This document shows, piece after piece, positions 1-10,100 of a stretch of DNA of 17,677 nucleotides. Made by a program: the position numbers and the translations under genes. The stretch is from Ettlia oleoabundans (Eukaryota; Chlorophyta; Chlorophyceae; Chlamydomonadales): contig JAAMXP010001236.1 of NCBI GenBank assembly GCA_019693395.1, forward strand, positions 4,115-21,791. Direction: 5' to 3'. Numbering within the stretch: the first letter of the stretch is position 1; every line of letters starts with the position of its first letter. Below the pieces are notes generated by a model, which was not told where the DNA came from, did not search any database, and saw only the letters and a program-made list of their open reading frames with translations.

Positions 1-101
1 TGTCACCTGGCGAGGCAGGCGGGCTGATGGACACGCACAACACCGCCCCCGATTGCTGGCATTAGCTTCAAAATCCATGCAAGCGCCCTGGCCCCTCGTA
101 C

Positions 102-599
102 CTTGCATGATAAGAGCACGGCGGTAAGCGTCATCCTCAGCCCCAACAGACCGTAGCAGCGCAATGGTCACGGCTGCTGCCAGCAGCGTGCCAATGGGCA
201 CGGTGAGGGACGCAATGCGTAGCACGTGAGCTGTAGCCCCCGGTGCTGCTTGGTTGATGCGCAGGCAGGCTCGCCGGAAGCCCTCGCGGCTGATGAACAG
301 GATGGTGGTGTTGATCAGGTGGAACTGTACTGACACAACCTGCAGGATGTGAGCAACGGCAATATCAAGTGTTTACGCCAGAAGCAAGCTGAGCTAGACA
401 TGCTGGCAAGCCAGACTAGGATGGGGCAAGAGCGGAGACAGCCAGTAGCAGCCACAGTTGCAGCAGGGGTACGCTATCGTTCAGCTGATGATCCATGTAA
501 AGCACGCTTCCAAACGCACCCCATAGGCCTCTGGAGTCAGAGAGCGGGCTGTGGCGAGGTTGAGCCCAAAAGTGAACAGCCGCGTGATCACTTGCGAGG
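102..599 (-). CDS. RFT1: RFT1-like protein, partial (5' exons only)
   Basis: RFT1 is a multi-spanning ER membrane protein needed for N-glycosylation and linked to the topology of the dolichol-linked Man5GlcNAc2 intermediate; whether it is the flippase is debated. Two exons are visible. Exon 599-520 reads SQVITRLFTFGLNLATARS and ends EAYG at a gtgcg donor. Exon 339-102 begins VVSVQFHLINTTILFISREG and ends at a gtacg donor. Joined in phase 0, they give EAYGVVSVQ followed by TTILFISREGFRRACL, which matches the N-terminal RFT1 signature (GVVNVRLTLLYSTTLF, then REAFRRACL in animals). A hydrophobic segment, LTVPIGTLLAAAVTIALL, follows. Bases 1-101 look like the next intron, so the rest of the gene lies off the left edge. 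The first coding exon, with the ATG, was not found: the frame is open upstream only to a stop near 691 and contains no ATG. I prefer the tgcag acceptor just before 599. Identification is strong for a fragment because the motif spans a splice junction. Confidence 0.85.
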
Positions 600-1021
600 C
601 TGCAAGCGTAACACATAAACTCGATACCACTTGCTGTTTGCAACCTGGGTTGTTTTATTGCGTAAGGGCGCTGCAGGGTTTCACAATGTTTTGCTTACCG
701 ACCAGGTGGACGAAGCCGTAGATCATGTTGTAGAATGTGTTGCAGAATGTCGGATGCGAGTAACGCATCCACGCAAGTGTACATGTGTCCACCGCTGCGT
801 ACGTGACAACGTGGCGTCCGCGAATCTCGTATTTGCCGAAGGTTGTGAGCTCCAACCCGATCCTTGGGTGCTTTGTATCCACTATCTGGCAGCTTCAAAA
901 TCAAAGGATATTGCGAAGGGGCTCGTGCTCGCTGCCAACCCCCACTCTTCAACTCTCGCTTACGCAGAGTTAGCGCCTGACACTCTCGGCATAAATCGCG
1001 CTTCACGTACAAGATGTCTGT
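600..1021. promoter_or_regulatory. Divergent 5' region between RFT1-like and VOC genes
   Basis: This spacer should hold the missing first exon and promoter of the minus-strand RFT1-like gene, plus the promoter and 5' UTR of the plus-strand VOC gene. Bases 600-622 read on the minus strand as a T-rich stretch ending in tgcag, consistent with the 3' end of an intron. The sequence is visibly less GC-rich than the flanking exons. No clear TATA box or other element was recognised. Several open frames cross it on both strands, but none starts with ATG and also resembles a known protein. Confidence 0.4.
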
Positions 1022-2478
1022 ATGTCCGGCAGGTGCGCAACTGTCGACAGGCGGTTGTGCTGCCTCCCACACGCGCCGCCGACACTGTTTCGCAAAAGCC
1101 CATTACCGTGCGCTCGCTTTGCTGCGAGACAAGTTGAGTGTTGTGAGCAGTCATCAAGAGCGGCCAGCGCCAGCCTAAGTGAGCTCTTGAACCCGGGTTC
1201 CTGCGCGCTGCGGCCCGCCCACTGTGCAGGTTCTGCGGAGCGTGCAGAGCTGACCAGGGCTGGACAACTGGCGCTGCGCAGGTAGGCATGTCATTCTCTC
1301 TGATTAAATGAAAATTATGCACTCAGTTGCCGTCCATGTGCCTGCCTGTTCATGCAGCATTAACCACATTAGCCGCGTGTGCTCGAATGTGGAGACGTCG
1401 GTTGCCTTCTATCGCGACATCCTCGGCTTTGTGCTGGTAAAGCGACCCAGTTCGTTCAACCAGACGTTTGAGGGTGCATGGTGAGCAGCAACGTCACGTG
1501 AAAGCTAAGCACGCAGGGCATGTAGGCCCTAAGTTATGACAGTTCCATGGGCAGCATGGTTTCAGCTTGTGTACGGCTAACCCCTCTTCCGCGCACGCCC
1601 TGCAGGCTGTGGGGGTATGGCATGGGTCTGCACCTCATCAAAGGCGTTCCCGTGTCACGCAGCCACTGCATCGACCCCAAAGCGGACCACCTAAGCTTCC
1701 AGGCAAGCTGCAACGTGGGAGGCAGACCGGATGGGCAGTGAAGATGCGCGTTTGGACCCAGCACATGTGTTACATTCGAGCACGTTGTCCATCAGCAACT
1801 GCTGCGTCAGTTGGCAACCAACACTTCTGGTTTTCCAGCAAGAGCACTTCAACCCACGCAAGTGCTACGCTGTGAACATGCTGCAGCACCACCCTGCCCG
1901 CATGCCACTCACACTTGCGCTCCCGGCTGCCTCAGGCGGATTCGCTGGAAGACGTCGAGATGCAGCTGTGCGCCTCTGGCATCCCATTCATTCGTCAGCG
2001 GGTGGTTGAGGATGGTGTGGAGGTGTCACAGCTCTTTTTCCACGACTGCGACAACAATATGATCGAGGTGCGACGCAGGGCAGAGCCAGCCTTGCAGCAG
2101 CAGCCCTGCCCTTGGCACCTTCATGTCGTGGGATGGTCTGTTGTTGCTTGAAGAAGTAGAAGTATTTTACTGACAACTTGCCTTTTGACTTGCCTGGATT
2201 CCTTTCTGCTTTTCACGCAGGTCTGCAACTGCGACTGTCTGCCTGTCATTCCGCTGGATGTGGGCTGCCCCCAGGCCTGTGCATTCCAGGTGCCCGGCCA
2301 GCACCGGCATGCCAGCTGTGGCGGGCAGGGCCAGGAGGAGGACGAGGCTATGAGCAGTGATGGATCCCGCGACAGCATGGACAGCAGTCGCTCTGAGCAC
2401 CAGCACCACAGTATGCATCAGCTCCACTCTGTGGCGCAGACGCTGGCAGCCGCACCGCCGACCGCCACTCACAGCTGA
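1022..2478 (+). CDS. VOC superfamily / glyoxalase I-like protein (plant GLYI7/8 type)
   Basis: Likely a metal-dependent glyoxalase-I-like enzyme; the substrate is not determined by sequence. Five exons: 1022-1281, 1358-1480, 1606-1702, 1936-2067, 2221-2478, giving 289 residues. The core begins INHISRVCSNVETSVAFYRD (from residue 88), continues GAWLWGYGMGLHLIKG, DHLSFQ and QLFFHDCDNNMIEV, and ends VCNCDCLPVIPL. This closely follows the plant family pattern NHISRLC, GAWLFNYGIGIHL, HISFQ, QLFFNDPDGFMVEICNCENL. Candidate metal ligands are H90, H137, H156 and E204, with spacings of 47, 19 and 48, close to E. coli GloA (H5, E56, H74, E122). Residues 1-87 are Arg/Ser/Ala-rich and could be an organelle transit peptide. 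A Ser/His/Asp-rich tail follows residue 216. Intron 3 uses a GC donor. The ATG at 1022 is the first in frame after a stop at 992-994, but another ATG at 1014 is out of frame, so the N terminus is uncertain. Confidence 0.88.
1703..1935 (+). other. GC-AG intron (intron 3 of the VOC gene)
   Basis: The exon ends CACCTAAGCTTCCAG and is followed by gcaagc, the usual context of a GC donor (AG|GCAAG). The intron ends at ctcag before GCGGATTCG. Splicing here keeps phase 0 and gives HLSFQ-ADSLEDVEMQ, the same length as HISFQ-CEDMEALEKR in plant relatives. The nearest GT donor, 12 bases later, would add four residues that the family lacks. Confidence 0.75.
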
Positions 2479-3199
2479 GGCGGCGTCCCAAATCAACAAA
2501 TCCACCCGCCAGAAGCAACCCACTCGCCAACACACTGTCACAACAACCTGTCAACATTTCATCCATAGCATGCAGCAGCAGCTTTGCGATTGCCGCCCCT
2601 GTCCGCATCCATTCCATCGCTGAGCGTTGGACCAAAAACACAAACAAAACAGTAAACGCAATGTGCTCACCCAAGTATTATCCACACTACCCGTCCTTCT
2701 GAGCACCTCATGCCTGTTGCGAATCACCTAGCAACACTGTCCAAGCTTAGTGCACACTTCTTGCCCATAGTACAGCTTGACACCCTCTTTTTAGTCACAG
2801 CACCATGCGACGCCCTTTTTCGGGCCTGCTCTTCAGTTAGTTTTGCGGGCGTCGCTTCCCACCTGTTTGTGCTGTTTCTGATGCCCTTGCTCACTCAATG
2901 TGTTTTGTGTCTGTGTCTGTGCAGTGTTTTCCAGCTACAAAGCCATTGGCAATGGCTTGCTGTCGTTTCTGCTTGTTTTGGATGGCTCGCAGCATCCATC
3001 CCGCTACCCTGACCACCCAACACAAAAGAACATAGTCTCGTGCTTTACTTGCTAAAATTATACTACCCCAAAAGGCACCTCAACTAAGTCAAGTTACAGA
3101 GGTAGCAGAAGCAGGAACCCTTCATGCGCAGTCAGTACAAAACCAAGGTAATTGATACGGCATAGGTACCTGATGAGCCGTGTCCCTGTAGGGGGAGCG
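2479..3199. other. Convergent 3' spacer between VOC and DUF genes
   Basis: This is apparent 3' UTR of two convergent genes plus spacer. It is T/C-rich with several short homopolymer runs. A 100-codon open frame at 2710-3012 is strongly hydrophobic and Cys/Leu-rich but has no recognisable similarity and is probably chance. No TGTAA was seen on the plus strand for the VOC gene; one is present on the minus strand for the DUF gene. No RNA gene was recognised. Confidence 0.5.
3094..3098 (-). terminator. Candidate TGTAA polyadenylation signal for the DUF gene
   Basis: The plus strand reads ttaca, giving TGTAA on the minus strand about 100 bases after the stop codon at 3200. TGTAA is the common poly(A) signal of chlorophycean algae. 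A five-base match alone is weak, but the distance suits a short 3' UTR and the NACA gene has one at a very similar distance. Confidence 0.5.
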
Positions 3200-4174
3200 T
3201 CAGGTGCAGCGGCGTACCATGTAGGTCATTAGGCAGCCCTTACGAGCCCCCACTGTCTTGCGCCGCATGTGAAATTCTATTTGTGTTGGCTGCTGCAATG
3301 TGTTTATGGCCGCCTGAACCTCCACTGTCACAATGGTGGATGCAGGCGTGCTGTCAGTGGCAGGCTGCTCCCGAACACTCGCAATGTGAAAGCCCCGGTT
3401 GTTGATTAGCTCAGGCAGGCGGGTGGCAAACATGCCTTGAAAGTGGTCCTCATGGTCTGCATATGCAGCAGTGCTATGTGACAGCCAGTGCGTAAAGAAG
3501 GCCAAGCACTGCTCCGGAAAATGACATGGCGGCAATGCATGGAGAAGAGGTGCGGGGTGTTGGTTCACGTCAGACTCACAGAGGTCTTTGGGGAATCCGA
3601 AATACATGGAGGGATCCAGGCCGCCGACATCAGCCGCAAACGCATAGGCCGTCTTGATACTGTGGCAGTTGGGAACAGGGATCTAAAACGGTCCGGGCGT
3701 CAACCCGCAGCCTCCCTCATGCACACGGACCAACTGGTGAAGACAAGTGGACGCAGTCGCTGCAGTGCCACCTCTGAATTGACCGTACCCGATGCACATC
3801 TGCCCCGTGTGCCTGCACAACACTCACCCGTGGTTGCCCCATGGCTCGTCGTTCTGTGCTAGCGCTTCTAACTGGGCGCATACTGCCTGCTCCGCGCTGA
3901 AATCCGCTGAAGGCACCACCAGTGGGTTGTCTACGTTTTGCGGGTTTTCTCTATAGGCTGACAACCTACTGTCCCTGGAAACACACTGAACGCTGCCAGC
4001 GGTAAACGAACGTGGCAACCCACAAGACGACGGCGGCTGCTGCCGCTGCCACTGCTGGTGTTGCTGAGTTCGGGGTTGTTGCCGCCAATACAAACATTTT
4101 GCATCCATCAGATGCAGTTTGTGCCCATCACGCAGCCTGCAGCCAGCCATACCAGCTGCAGAGCTGCAAACCAT
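3200..4174 (-). CDS. Conserved plant/algal protein of unknown function (possibly DUF4864-like)
   Basis: Three exons on the minus strand: 4174-3828, 3659-3580 and 3456-3200, giving 227 residues. Both introns have gtgag donors and cag acceptors. The junctions yield a continuous segment: AVCAQLEALAQNDEPWGNHG, then IKTAYAFAADVGGLDPSMYF, GFPKDLY, and HEDHFQGMFATRLPELINN. The last part is a beta-rich-looking stretch ending RRKTVGARKGCLMTYMVRRC. The pattern of a QLxAL...ND helix, a GI/K-T-Y-FA segment and a final GC.MT strand fits my memory of the DUF4864 family, found in cyanobacteria, proteobacteria and plants, but I could not check this. The first 75 or so residues are Gln/Ser/Arg-rich low complexity and could be an organelle-targeting region. 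The start at 4174 is an ATG but an upstream exon is possible. No function is claimed. Confidence 0.7.
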
Positions 4175-4651
4175 GTCCAGATCTTACAGACTCAAAAGGG
4201 CGCGTAACAGCGATCACACCACCAACCTCGCTCCTGATCCTAGTTTATCACAACATCCGAGATCTCCACGACTGACCTTGCAAGGCTACGCTGGCCAGCA
4301 CAGCACGACATGCCCGTCAGCTTTTCTTTTTGAGCACGCATCGCGCCGTCACCATCAAGCATCGCCAACTGTTCCCGCTGGACCCGTGATCCAGCCCCTC
4401 TAGCGTGCTGAGCTTGCAACCAGGTGTGGCAGCTCGCCCAAACCAGTGATGGCGAAGCTTCCTCCCATTTGCAGTGTCATGAATCACTTTCGTTGGCCAG
4501 CGGCTTCAAGCCCCCATGAGCACCAGCCCATTCGGTCCCCTGTCTGCTCTAGCCGCTTCATCACGCTCTGCTGCAACAATGTGACGCTCCCGCCGCGTTG
4601 CTGATAGTGCAGGGGTGCCACGCCAGCCGAGGTCGACATACTGCGCCAGAG
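4175..4651. promoter_or_regulatory. Divergent 5' region between DUF and U2A' genes
   Basis: These 477 bases separate two divergent start codons and should contain both promoters and 5' UTRs. I saw no clear TATA box, RNA gene or repeat. Open frames here on both strands are short and lack family similarity. Confidence 0.4.
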
Positions 4652-6627
4652 ATGGCGGCGCAGCTGGCGGTGGAGACCAGGGCGGTCGGTGCCCAGCTGG
4701 GCCCCCGACTGATTGGACGCCTCACCCCGGAGCTCATCCTTCGCAGCCCGCAGTATATGAATGCCGTCAAACTGTACGAGATTGACCTGCGGGGATCCAG
4801 GATTGCAGCTATAGAGAATCTGGGTGCTACAGAGGTGCGCACAGGCGGCACCGCGCTGCAGGGCAGCTGGCTGCCAACCGCATCGCAAACGCTTAGTGCA
4901 GGGCAGTTGAAGCATTGATGCAGTGCCAGCAGCGCTGTTAGAGACACAGGGCAGTTTGCACTGGGTCAGTGGCATTGGCTGTGCTGGGATGGGGGGGGGG
5001 GACCCGCTTTTCAGCTGCGGCGCCCATGAATTCACATGTTGCCACTGCCACTGCCACTGCCACTGCCACTGCCACTGCTACAGAACCAGTTTGATAGCAT
5101 TGACCTATCTGACAACTCCATAGTGCGGCTAGAGGGCTTTCCCAAGCTGCCTAGGCTGCAATGCCTGCACCTGAACAACAACCGGATCAACCGGATCGCA
5201 CGCAACCTGGAAGGTGCGTGCAGGGGCATGCTCCATTGCATGCTCCAGGGTCCGGGCCGCTCCATGACGCGCAGCCTGGACCTGCAGCACCCGGCCTGTC
5301 ATGGAATCAGAGTTAACCAGTGCAAAGGCCTGGCAGTGCAGCAGTCACTCTTCTTGGCAGGCGGCAAGCAGCAGCCCTCCCTCATGCATGGCAGACGAGC
5401 TGTGATCGTGCGTATGGCCCTTGTCGCCTTGATTCATTCCCACCCCCTTGCCTACCCTTGCCGCAGAGGCGATACCGCGTTTGGAATGGCTGATTCTCAC
5501 AAACAACCGGCTGACAAATTTGGCGGTCAGTGGTGTTTGTCGGGCATACCTGGCTGCTGTGGCATGGTGCAGCCTTTGAGTGCAGCAGAGGCAGCGTCCC
5601 GTGGCTCAATGCTTGCTGAGTTCTCTGTTTCTTGCAGCAGCATGGATTCACACAGTGCAGCATGTAGTTGTGCACATGTGCGACAGGCAGCGGCTGGGCG
5701 TGAAGCCCAACTCTTCCTGCCATGTGTCCATCTCCTTGCCTTTGTTTAATGCTGCTGTGCACTGCCGCACATGCTGTGTGCATTGAGCAGGACTTGGACC
5801 CGCTGTCCACGCTGCCGCGCCTCAAGTACCTCAGCCTGCTGGACAACCCCGTCACCAAACAGCCCAACTACCGGCTGTACGTGGTGGCGCGATGCAAGAA
5901 GCTCAAGGTGCTCGACTTCAGGAAGGTGAAACAAAAGGTGAATGCAAGCTGCCGCGGCGGCCGCAGCAGTTGGGCTGACTGTCAGTGCAAGGCCATTCAT
6001 GGACGCTGGCAGCTGAGCGTGACGCCGGTTTTTTCCAGGAATTGTTTTAGGTTGTATTCTGTGAATTTGCTTTGCAATCCGCCAGCCAACAATGTTGACG
6101 CAACACCATTTCCGCAGGAGCGCGAGGAGGCTGAGCGGCTGTATGGTGAGGCCCCCAAGCAAGCGCCACAGACCTTTGAGCCTGAGGAGGACCTCAAACA
6201 GGTGAGTGGGTGGGTGGCATGACGTCTCTTTGGGCATTGCTGCTGCTTGCATTGGGACCTGTGCGCTGGCTTGCTGCTTGCTTGTGCTTTGTAGGGTTCA
6301 ACGTCACCCCGTCAGCCAGATTTCCCACTGTTCCGTTACATTGTTGGCCATTCTTGCGTTTGCCCTGCGCATGAGCAGGCTGAGGCAGGCGTTGCCGCGG
6401 CGCAGCCGGTGGCGCAGGAGCCCAGCGTGCGCAAGGGTCCCACCCCCGAGCAGATCACGGCCATCAAGGCTGCCATTGCAGCTGCATCAACGCTGGAGGA
6501 GGTGCGGCGTCTGGAGGAGGCACTCAGGACGGGGCACCTGCCCTCAGAGATAACCATTGGCAACGACGGCCAGAAGGAGGGGCAGGCAGCGGCCACCAAC
6601 GGCGTAGCAGCCATGGAGGAGGGCTGA
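4652..6627 (+). CDS. SNRPA1 (U2A'): U2 small nuclear ribonucleoprotein A' (leucine-rich repeat protein)
   Basis: U2A' pairs with U2B'' and binds stem-loop IV of U2 snRNA in the nucleus, as part of the U2 snRNP that recognises the branch point. Six exons: 4652-4834, 5084-5213, 5467-5525, 5791-5937, 6118-6201, 6379-6627, giving 283 residues (the Arabidopsis protein is about 249). Key segments are RLTPELILRSPQYMNAVK, LYEIDLRGSRIAAIENLGAT, ENQFDSIDLSDNSIVRLEGF, LHLNNNRINRIA, LEWLILTNNRLTNLA, DLDPLSTLPRLKYLSLLDN, NYRLYVVARCKKLKVLDF and RKVKQKEREEAERLYG. These follow the plant U2A' sequence through all the LRRs and the cap. The C-terminal helix TPEQITAIKAAIAAASTLEE is also conserved. The N terminus has about 23 extra residues before the usual start; the ATG at 4652 is the only suitable in-frame ATG. 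All junctions preserve phase and give gap-free LRRs. Confidence 0.95.
4991..5001 (+). repeat. Poly-G run in U2A' intron 1
   Basis: Eleven consecutive G residues lie within intron 1 (4835-5083) of the U2A' gene, about 80 bases before the acceptor. The run length may be imprecise through sequencing error. No function is inferred. Confidence 0.8.
5041..5076 (+). repeat. Six tandem copies of GCCACT at the 3' end of U2A' intron 1
   Basis: Six perfect GCCACT units run directly up to the acceptor gctacag (AG at 5082-5083). They occupy the place where a pyrimidine tract would normally lie. The next exon starts at 5084 with AACCAGTTTGAT, coding the conserved NQFDSIDLSDN. Confidence 0.9.
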
Positions 6628-7120
6628 GGTGGCACAGGCAAAACGCATGGATGTGCACCCTGCCCCGCATGTCACAGTTTGTCTCAAGTTGCATGAAGAA
6701 GAAGTGTTGACAGTTCCTCACCTTCCTTGCTTCACCTCTGCTCTCATATCACGCATGACTGCTTCGATTCTGGCTGCAGCAGCCTGTCTGTCCCTGTTTG
6801 CTCAGCACTTAAGCTTACCAGTAACCGACACTTGTACGTACCCGGAGGGCCATGCCCACCTTGCAACCAAGAGTTGGGCTTGAACAAAATCAGCAGCTGG
6901 CAGGGTAGGTTCGAGGGGTGTGTGGGTGAAGGCTTAAAAAACGCAGCAGTAAGGGAAAGTGGCCAAGCCGACGTGTATAAACAAGATTAAGAAACAAGGA
7001 TGGTGCGGTTATTGATACAATGCCCAAAGAAGAATTGATCTAATTTCCTGAGGATGACCCTTGTATACGGGGCCATGCCTTGTTAAACTGCAGGGACAGC
7101 GAGGCCTACTGAGGAGTGCA
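6628..7120. other. Convergent 3' spacer between U2A' and coiled-coil genes
   Basis: This spacer holds the apparent 3' UTRs of two convergent genes. It becomes A/T-richer between about 6930 and 7090. No TGTAA was found on either strand. Open frames here are short and not recognisable. No RNA gene or repeat was seen. Confidence 0.45.
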
Positions 7121-10100
7121 TCATTGCCGTTTAAAGCCAGTCAGGGCAGCCAGGCGGGCAAGGCTTGCATCCAGGCTGGCAGAGTGCCAACTGCTGCCGC
7201 CGGCTATGCTGCTGGCAATGGCATCAGACGACACGCTTGTGCGCAGAGCGGTTGCTTTGCTGCGCCCAAGGGGTGCGCCAGCTGCTGCCTCAGACAGGGG
7301 TGCTGCCCAGTTAGCAAGGTGAGAGAGTGAGGTGCGGGAGGACAGGGAGTCCAGTGAGGCAGATGCCTCGCCCTGCTCAGAAAAGGGCTCGGCGCTGTCT
7401 GGCGGCCCCAACAGCGGAAGTTCGGGCGATGAGAGTGGCCTGACAAGCTGCAGGTTGAGTGGCGGCACCGCACGGCCCCACTGCTTCTGCTGCTGCTCCT
7501 GGTGTTTGTGCTGATACGTATGTGGCAGCCTGTCGTCCCAGCTGGGTGCGCTTCCTGCAAGACCTGGACTCTGACCGAAGGGCGACTGCTCCCCAGTTAG
7601 GGAGGTGGGGGTCTGCGTCAGGGGTGTGGCAAAGCACGAATCTTCGTCCTCCTCTGGCTGCTGCAGCCAGCTGCCGTCGGTGCTGGCCAGCTGCCCTTGC
7701 GAATGGCGCAGGCATGCGAGCCCCAGCAGGCCTGCACTACTGAGGGTGCTGGCATATGCGCCATACTCGCAATGAGCAGAGCTCAGCCTGGAGGGCGCCT
7801 GTTGCTGCTCGGGGAGGCTCCGTCCCAGGTTGCCGCCTGCCAGCGGTTTGAGCGGCGATATCCTCACTCGCGCCAGCTCCAGCTGCAGCTGTTTGGCACT
7901 CATCTCCACCGGCAGCAAGGGTGACTTGCTGCATGTGGCGCCCACCAGCACTGGGGACTCGCAGGTGCTGCTGGCCCTGCTGGGTGGCGGCTGCATGGTG
8001 CTGCTGGGCAGGGCAAGAGATGCCTGTGGTGCAGCCTCAGGTCTTTGGCCTGAGCTCATGCCTGCCTGTGCTGCTTGTGGCTGGCAGAGGTCCGTCTGCA
8101 CCACTGCATTCACCACATGTGCCTGGCAGCTGGTTTGGACGGCCTGATCTACCTGGGACTGGGCCCTCAGCACCTGTCCCTGCTGCAGCGCGCTCAGCTC
8201 ACTGCATGCAGCCTGCAGCTGCTGGTGAGCCTCAGCCAGGTGCGCCTGCAGGGACGCTGCATGCTGCTCATGATGTTGTGTAGCAGCCGCCACCGCTGCT
8301 GCAACCTGTTGCGCTGCATCTGCAGTACCCTGCCGTACCTGCTGCTGCACAGCAGCCGCATGCTCCTCTGCTGCGGCCTCTGCTTGCTGCTTCAGCTGCC
8401 GCACCTGCTCCTCCAGTGCCTCGGTCTGTGTCACCGCCTGCAGTAGGTCCAAGCGCAGTTGATCCACCTCTTGCTTTGGAACCTGGATGGCAGCACCCAG
8501 CTCCTCCTGCAGGGGAGACGCGTTGGCATACTTTTTTTAGCAATGGCAACGTAATGAACGGCACAAGCAAAGCTAAGGACGTGCGAACAGTTTCTCTTCA
8601 TATGCACGACAACCCCGGGCACAGCAGCATTAGATGCTACTGGTACCTTGAGCGCTGCCAGTGCCAGCTCCAGCTTGTCGTTAGCCTCCCGCAGCGCCTT
8701 CACCTCGCTGCTCTTGTGTGCCAGCTGATGCTCCGTCATCACCAGCCGTTCTTGCAAGCCTGCCTCTGCCCGTCGTGCTGAATCTATAGCCAGTTGGTGC
8801 TGTGCACGCTGCAGTGATGCCTCCTTCTCATGCACTGCAGCTGCCTGCTGCTGCTGCTCCAGGGCATCTTGCAGCGCGTGCTGTGCTGCACGCCACCACG
8901 ACAGATGCATGCAGTGAAATGTCAGTTGTGAGGGTGCATTCCATGTGAGGGTGCAATCAGTCACATGTTTTGCGTATTGGAAATACCGGACCAACATCTG
9001 CGGGGTAATTACGCATTACAGAAGAGAAAGAAATGTGACTTGGATCAGCGCCCACCTTGGTTGTGTGATTCCAGCAGGCTTGTGTTCACCTCCTGCAAGC
9101 GCTCAATCTCCGGCCGAGCAGCGTCCAGCAGCTTGGGGTCTGCCCACCCATACAGCTGGACCTGGTTGTGCATGGGGCTGTCCTCTGTCTGGCAGCACTT
9201 ATCGTGCATCTCTGCTGCCAGCTGCTGGGGTGGGTCGTCGTCAAACAGCGCCCTCCAAGCATCGCTGTCGAGAGATGACTGTTGTGCAACTGGTGCCAGC
9301 ACCTGCTCCTGTGCTGTGCATGTCCCTGCCGATGCTGCTTCTGCTTGCTGGCGCTTCTGAGGCTGCGCCTGCGCCTGGGCTTGAGCCAGCTGCTCCTGCA
9401 GCTGTCTGCGATCGGCATCAGATTGTGCGTGCAGCCGCTGCAATTCGCCCTCGTACCTGCGCATCAGCTGACCAGTGTTTGAGCTCTGCTCCATCTCGGC
9501 AATACGCAGAGCCTGCCATTCAATCTGCTGCCGGGCGTCAGCCAGATCCTCCTCCGCTGCGCTGGCTCTGCAGTAATAGTGACGCATAACAACCCATGCA
9601 GTCAAGGGTTCATGGCGCTGTCATTTCGATTGCAGCGTTACATGCCGTCCTACCAGCAACCCATTTCACACACCTGGCATCTGCTCTTGCTCCATCGGCG
9701 TGAGCTGTCTGTAGCTGCTGCCTGAGCTGCGCTGCCTCCGCCTCTGCTGCAGCTGCACGAGCGCTCTCAGCGGCGGCTGCCGCACGTGCGCTTGATGCCT
9801 GCTCCAGTGCTGCTTCCGCCTGCTTCGAAGCGGCATTGCCCAGGCTTGCAGCTGAATTTGCCGCCTGCTGCAACTCAGCTTGCAGCTTCTCCACCTGCCT
9901 TGCCCTGGCCCTGGCCAGCAGCCTGCTCTGTGTGGCCTCAGTGCACAGCCGCTCCCGTTCCTTGGCTTCTGCCTGAGCTGCTGCCACTAGTTGCTGCTGT
10001 AAAAGCCTCACATCCTGCTGTAGGGCATCCCTCTCTGCTGCCAGCTCTGCTGATCGACCCGCCTCTTTGCCCAGCTCCTGGCGGACTTGAGCCAGCAGCC

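Noticed and set aside
1014..1180. Open frame from the ATG at 1014, eight bases before the chosen VOC start
   Set aside because: It ends at a stop within the first exon and is not in phase with the conserved VOC domain; it could at most act as an upstream ORF.
2710..3012. A 100-codon hydrophobic plus-strand open frame that could be a small membrane protein
   Set aside because: It lies in the convergent 3' region of a T/C-rich sequence, which yields Leu/Phe/Cys by chance, and has no recognisable relative or upstream splice context.
4175..4651. Possible tRNA or snRNA gene in the divergent spacer
   Set aside because: No cloverleaf, box A/B, or snRNA-like segment could be made out by eye.
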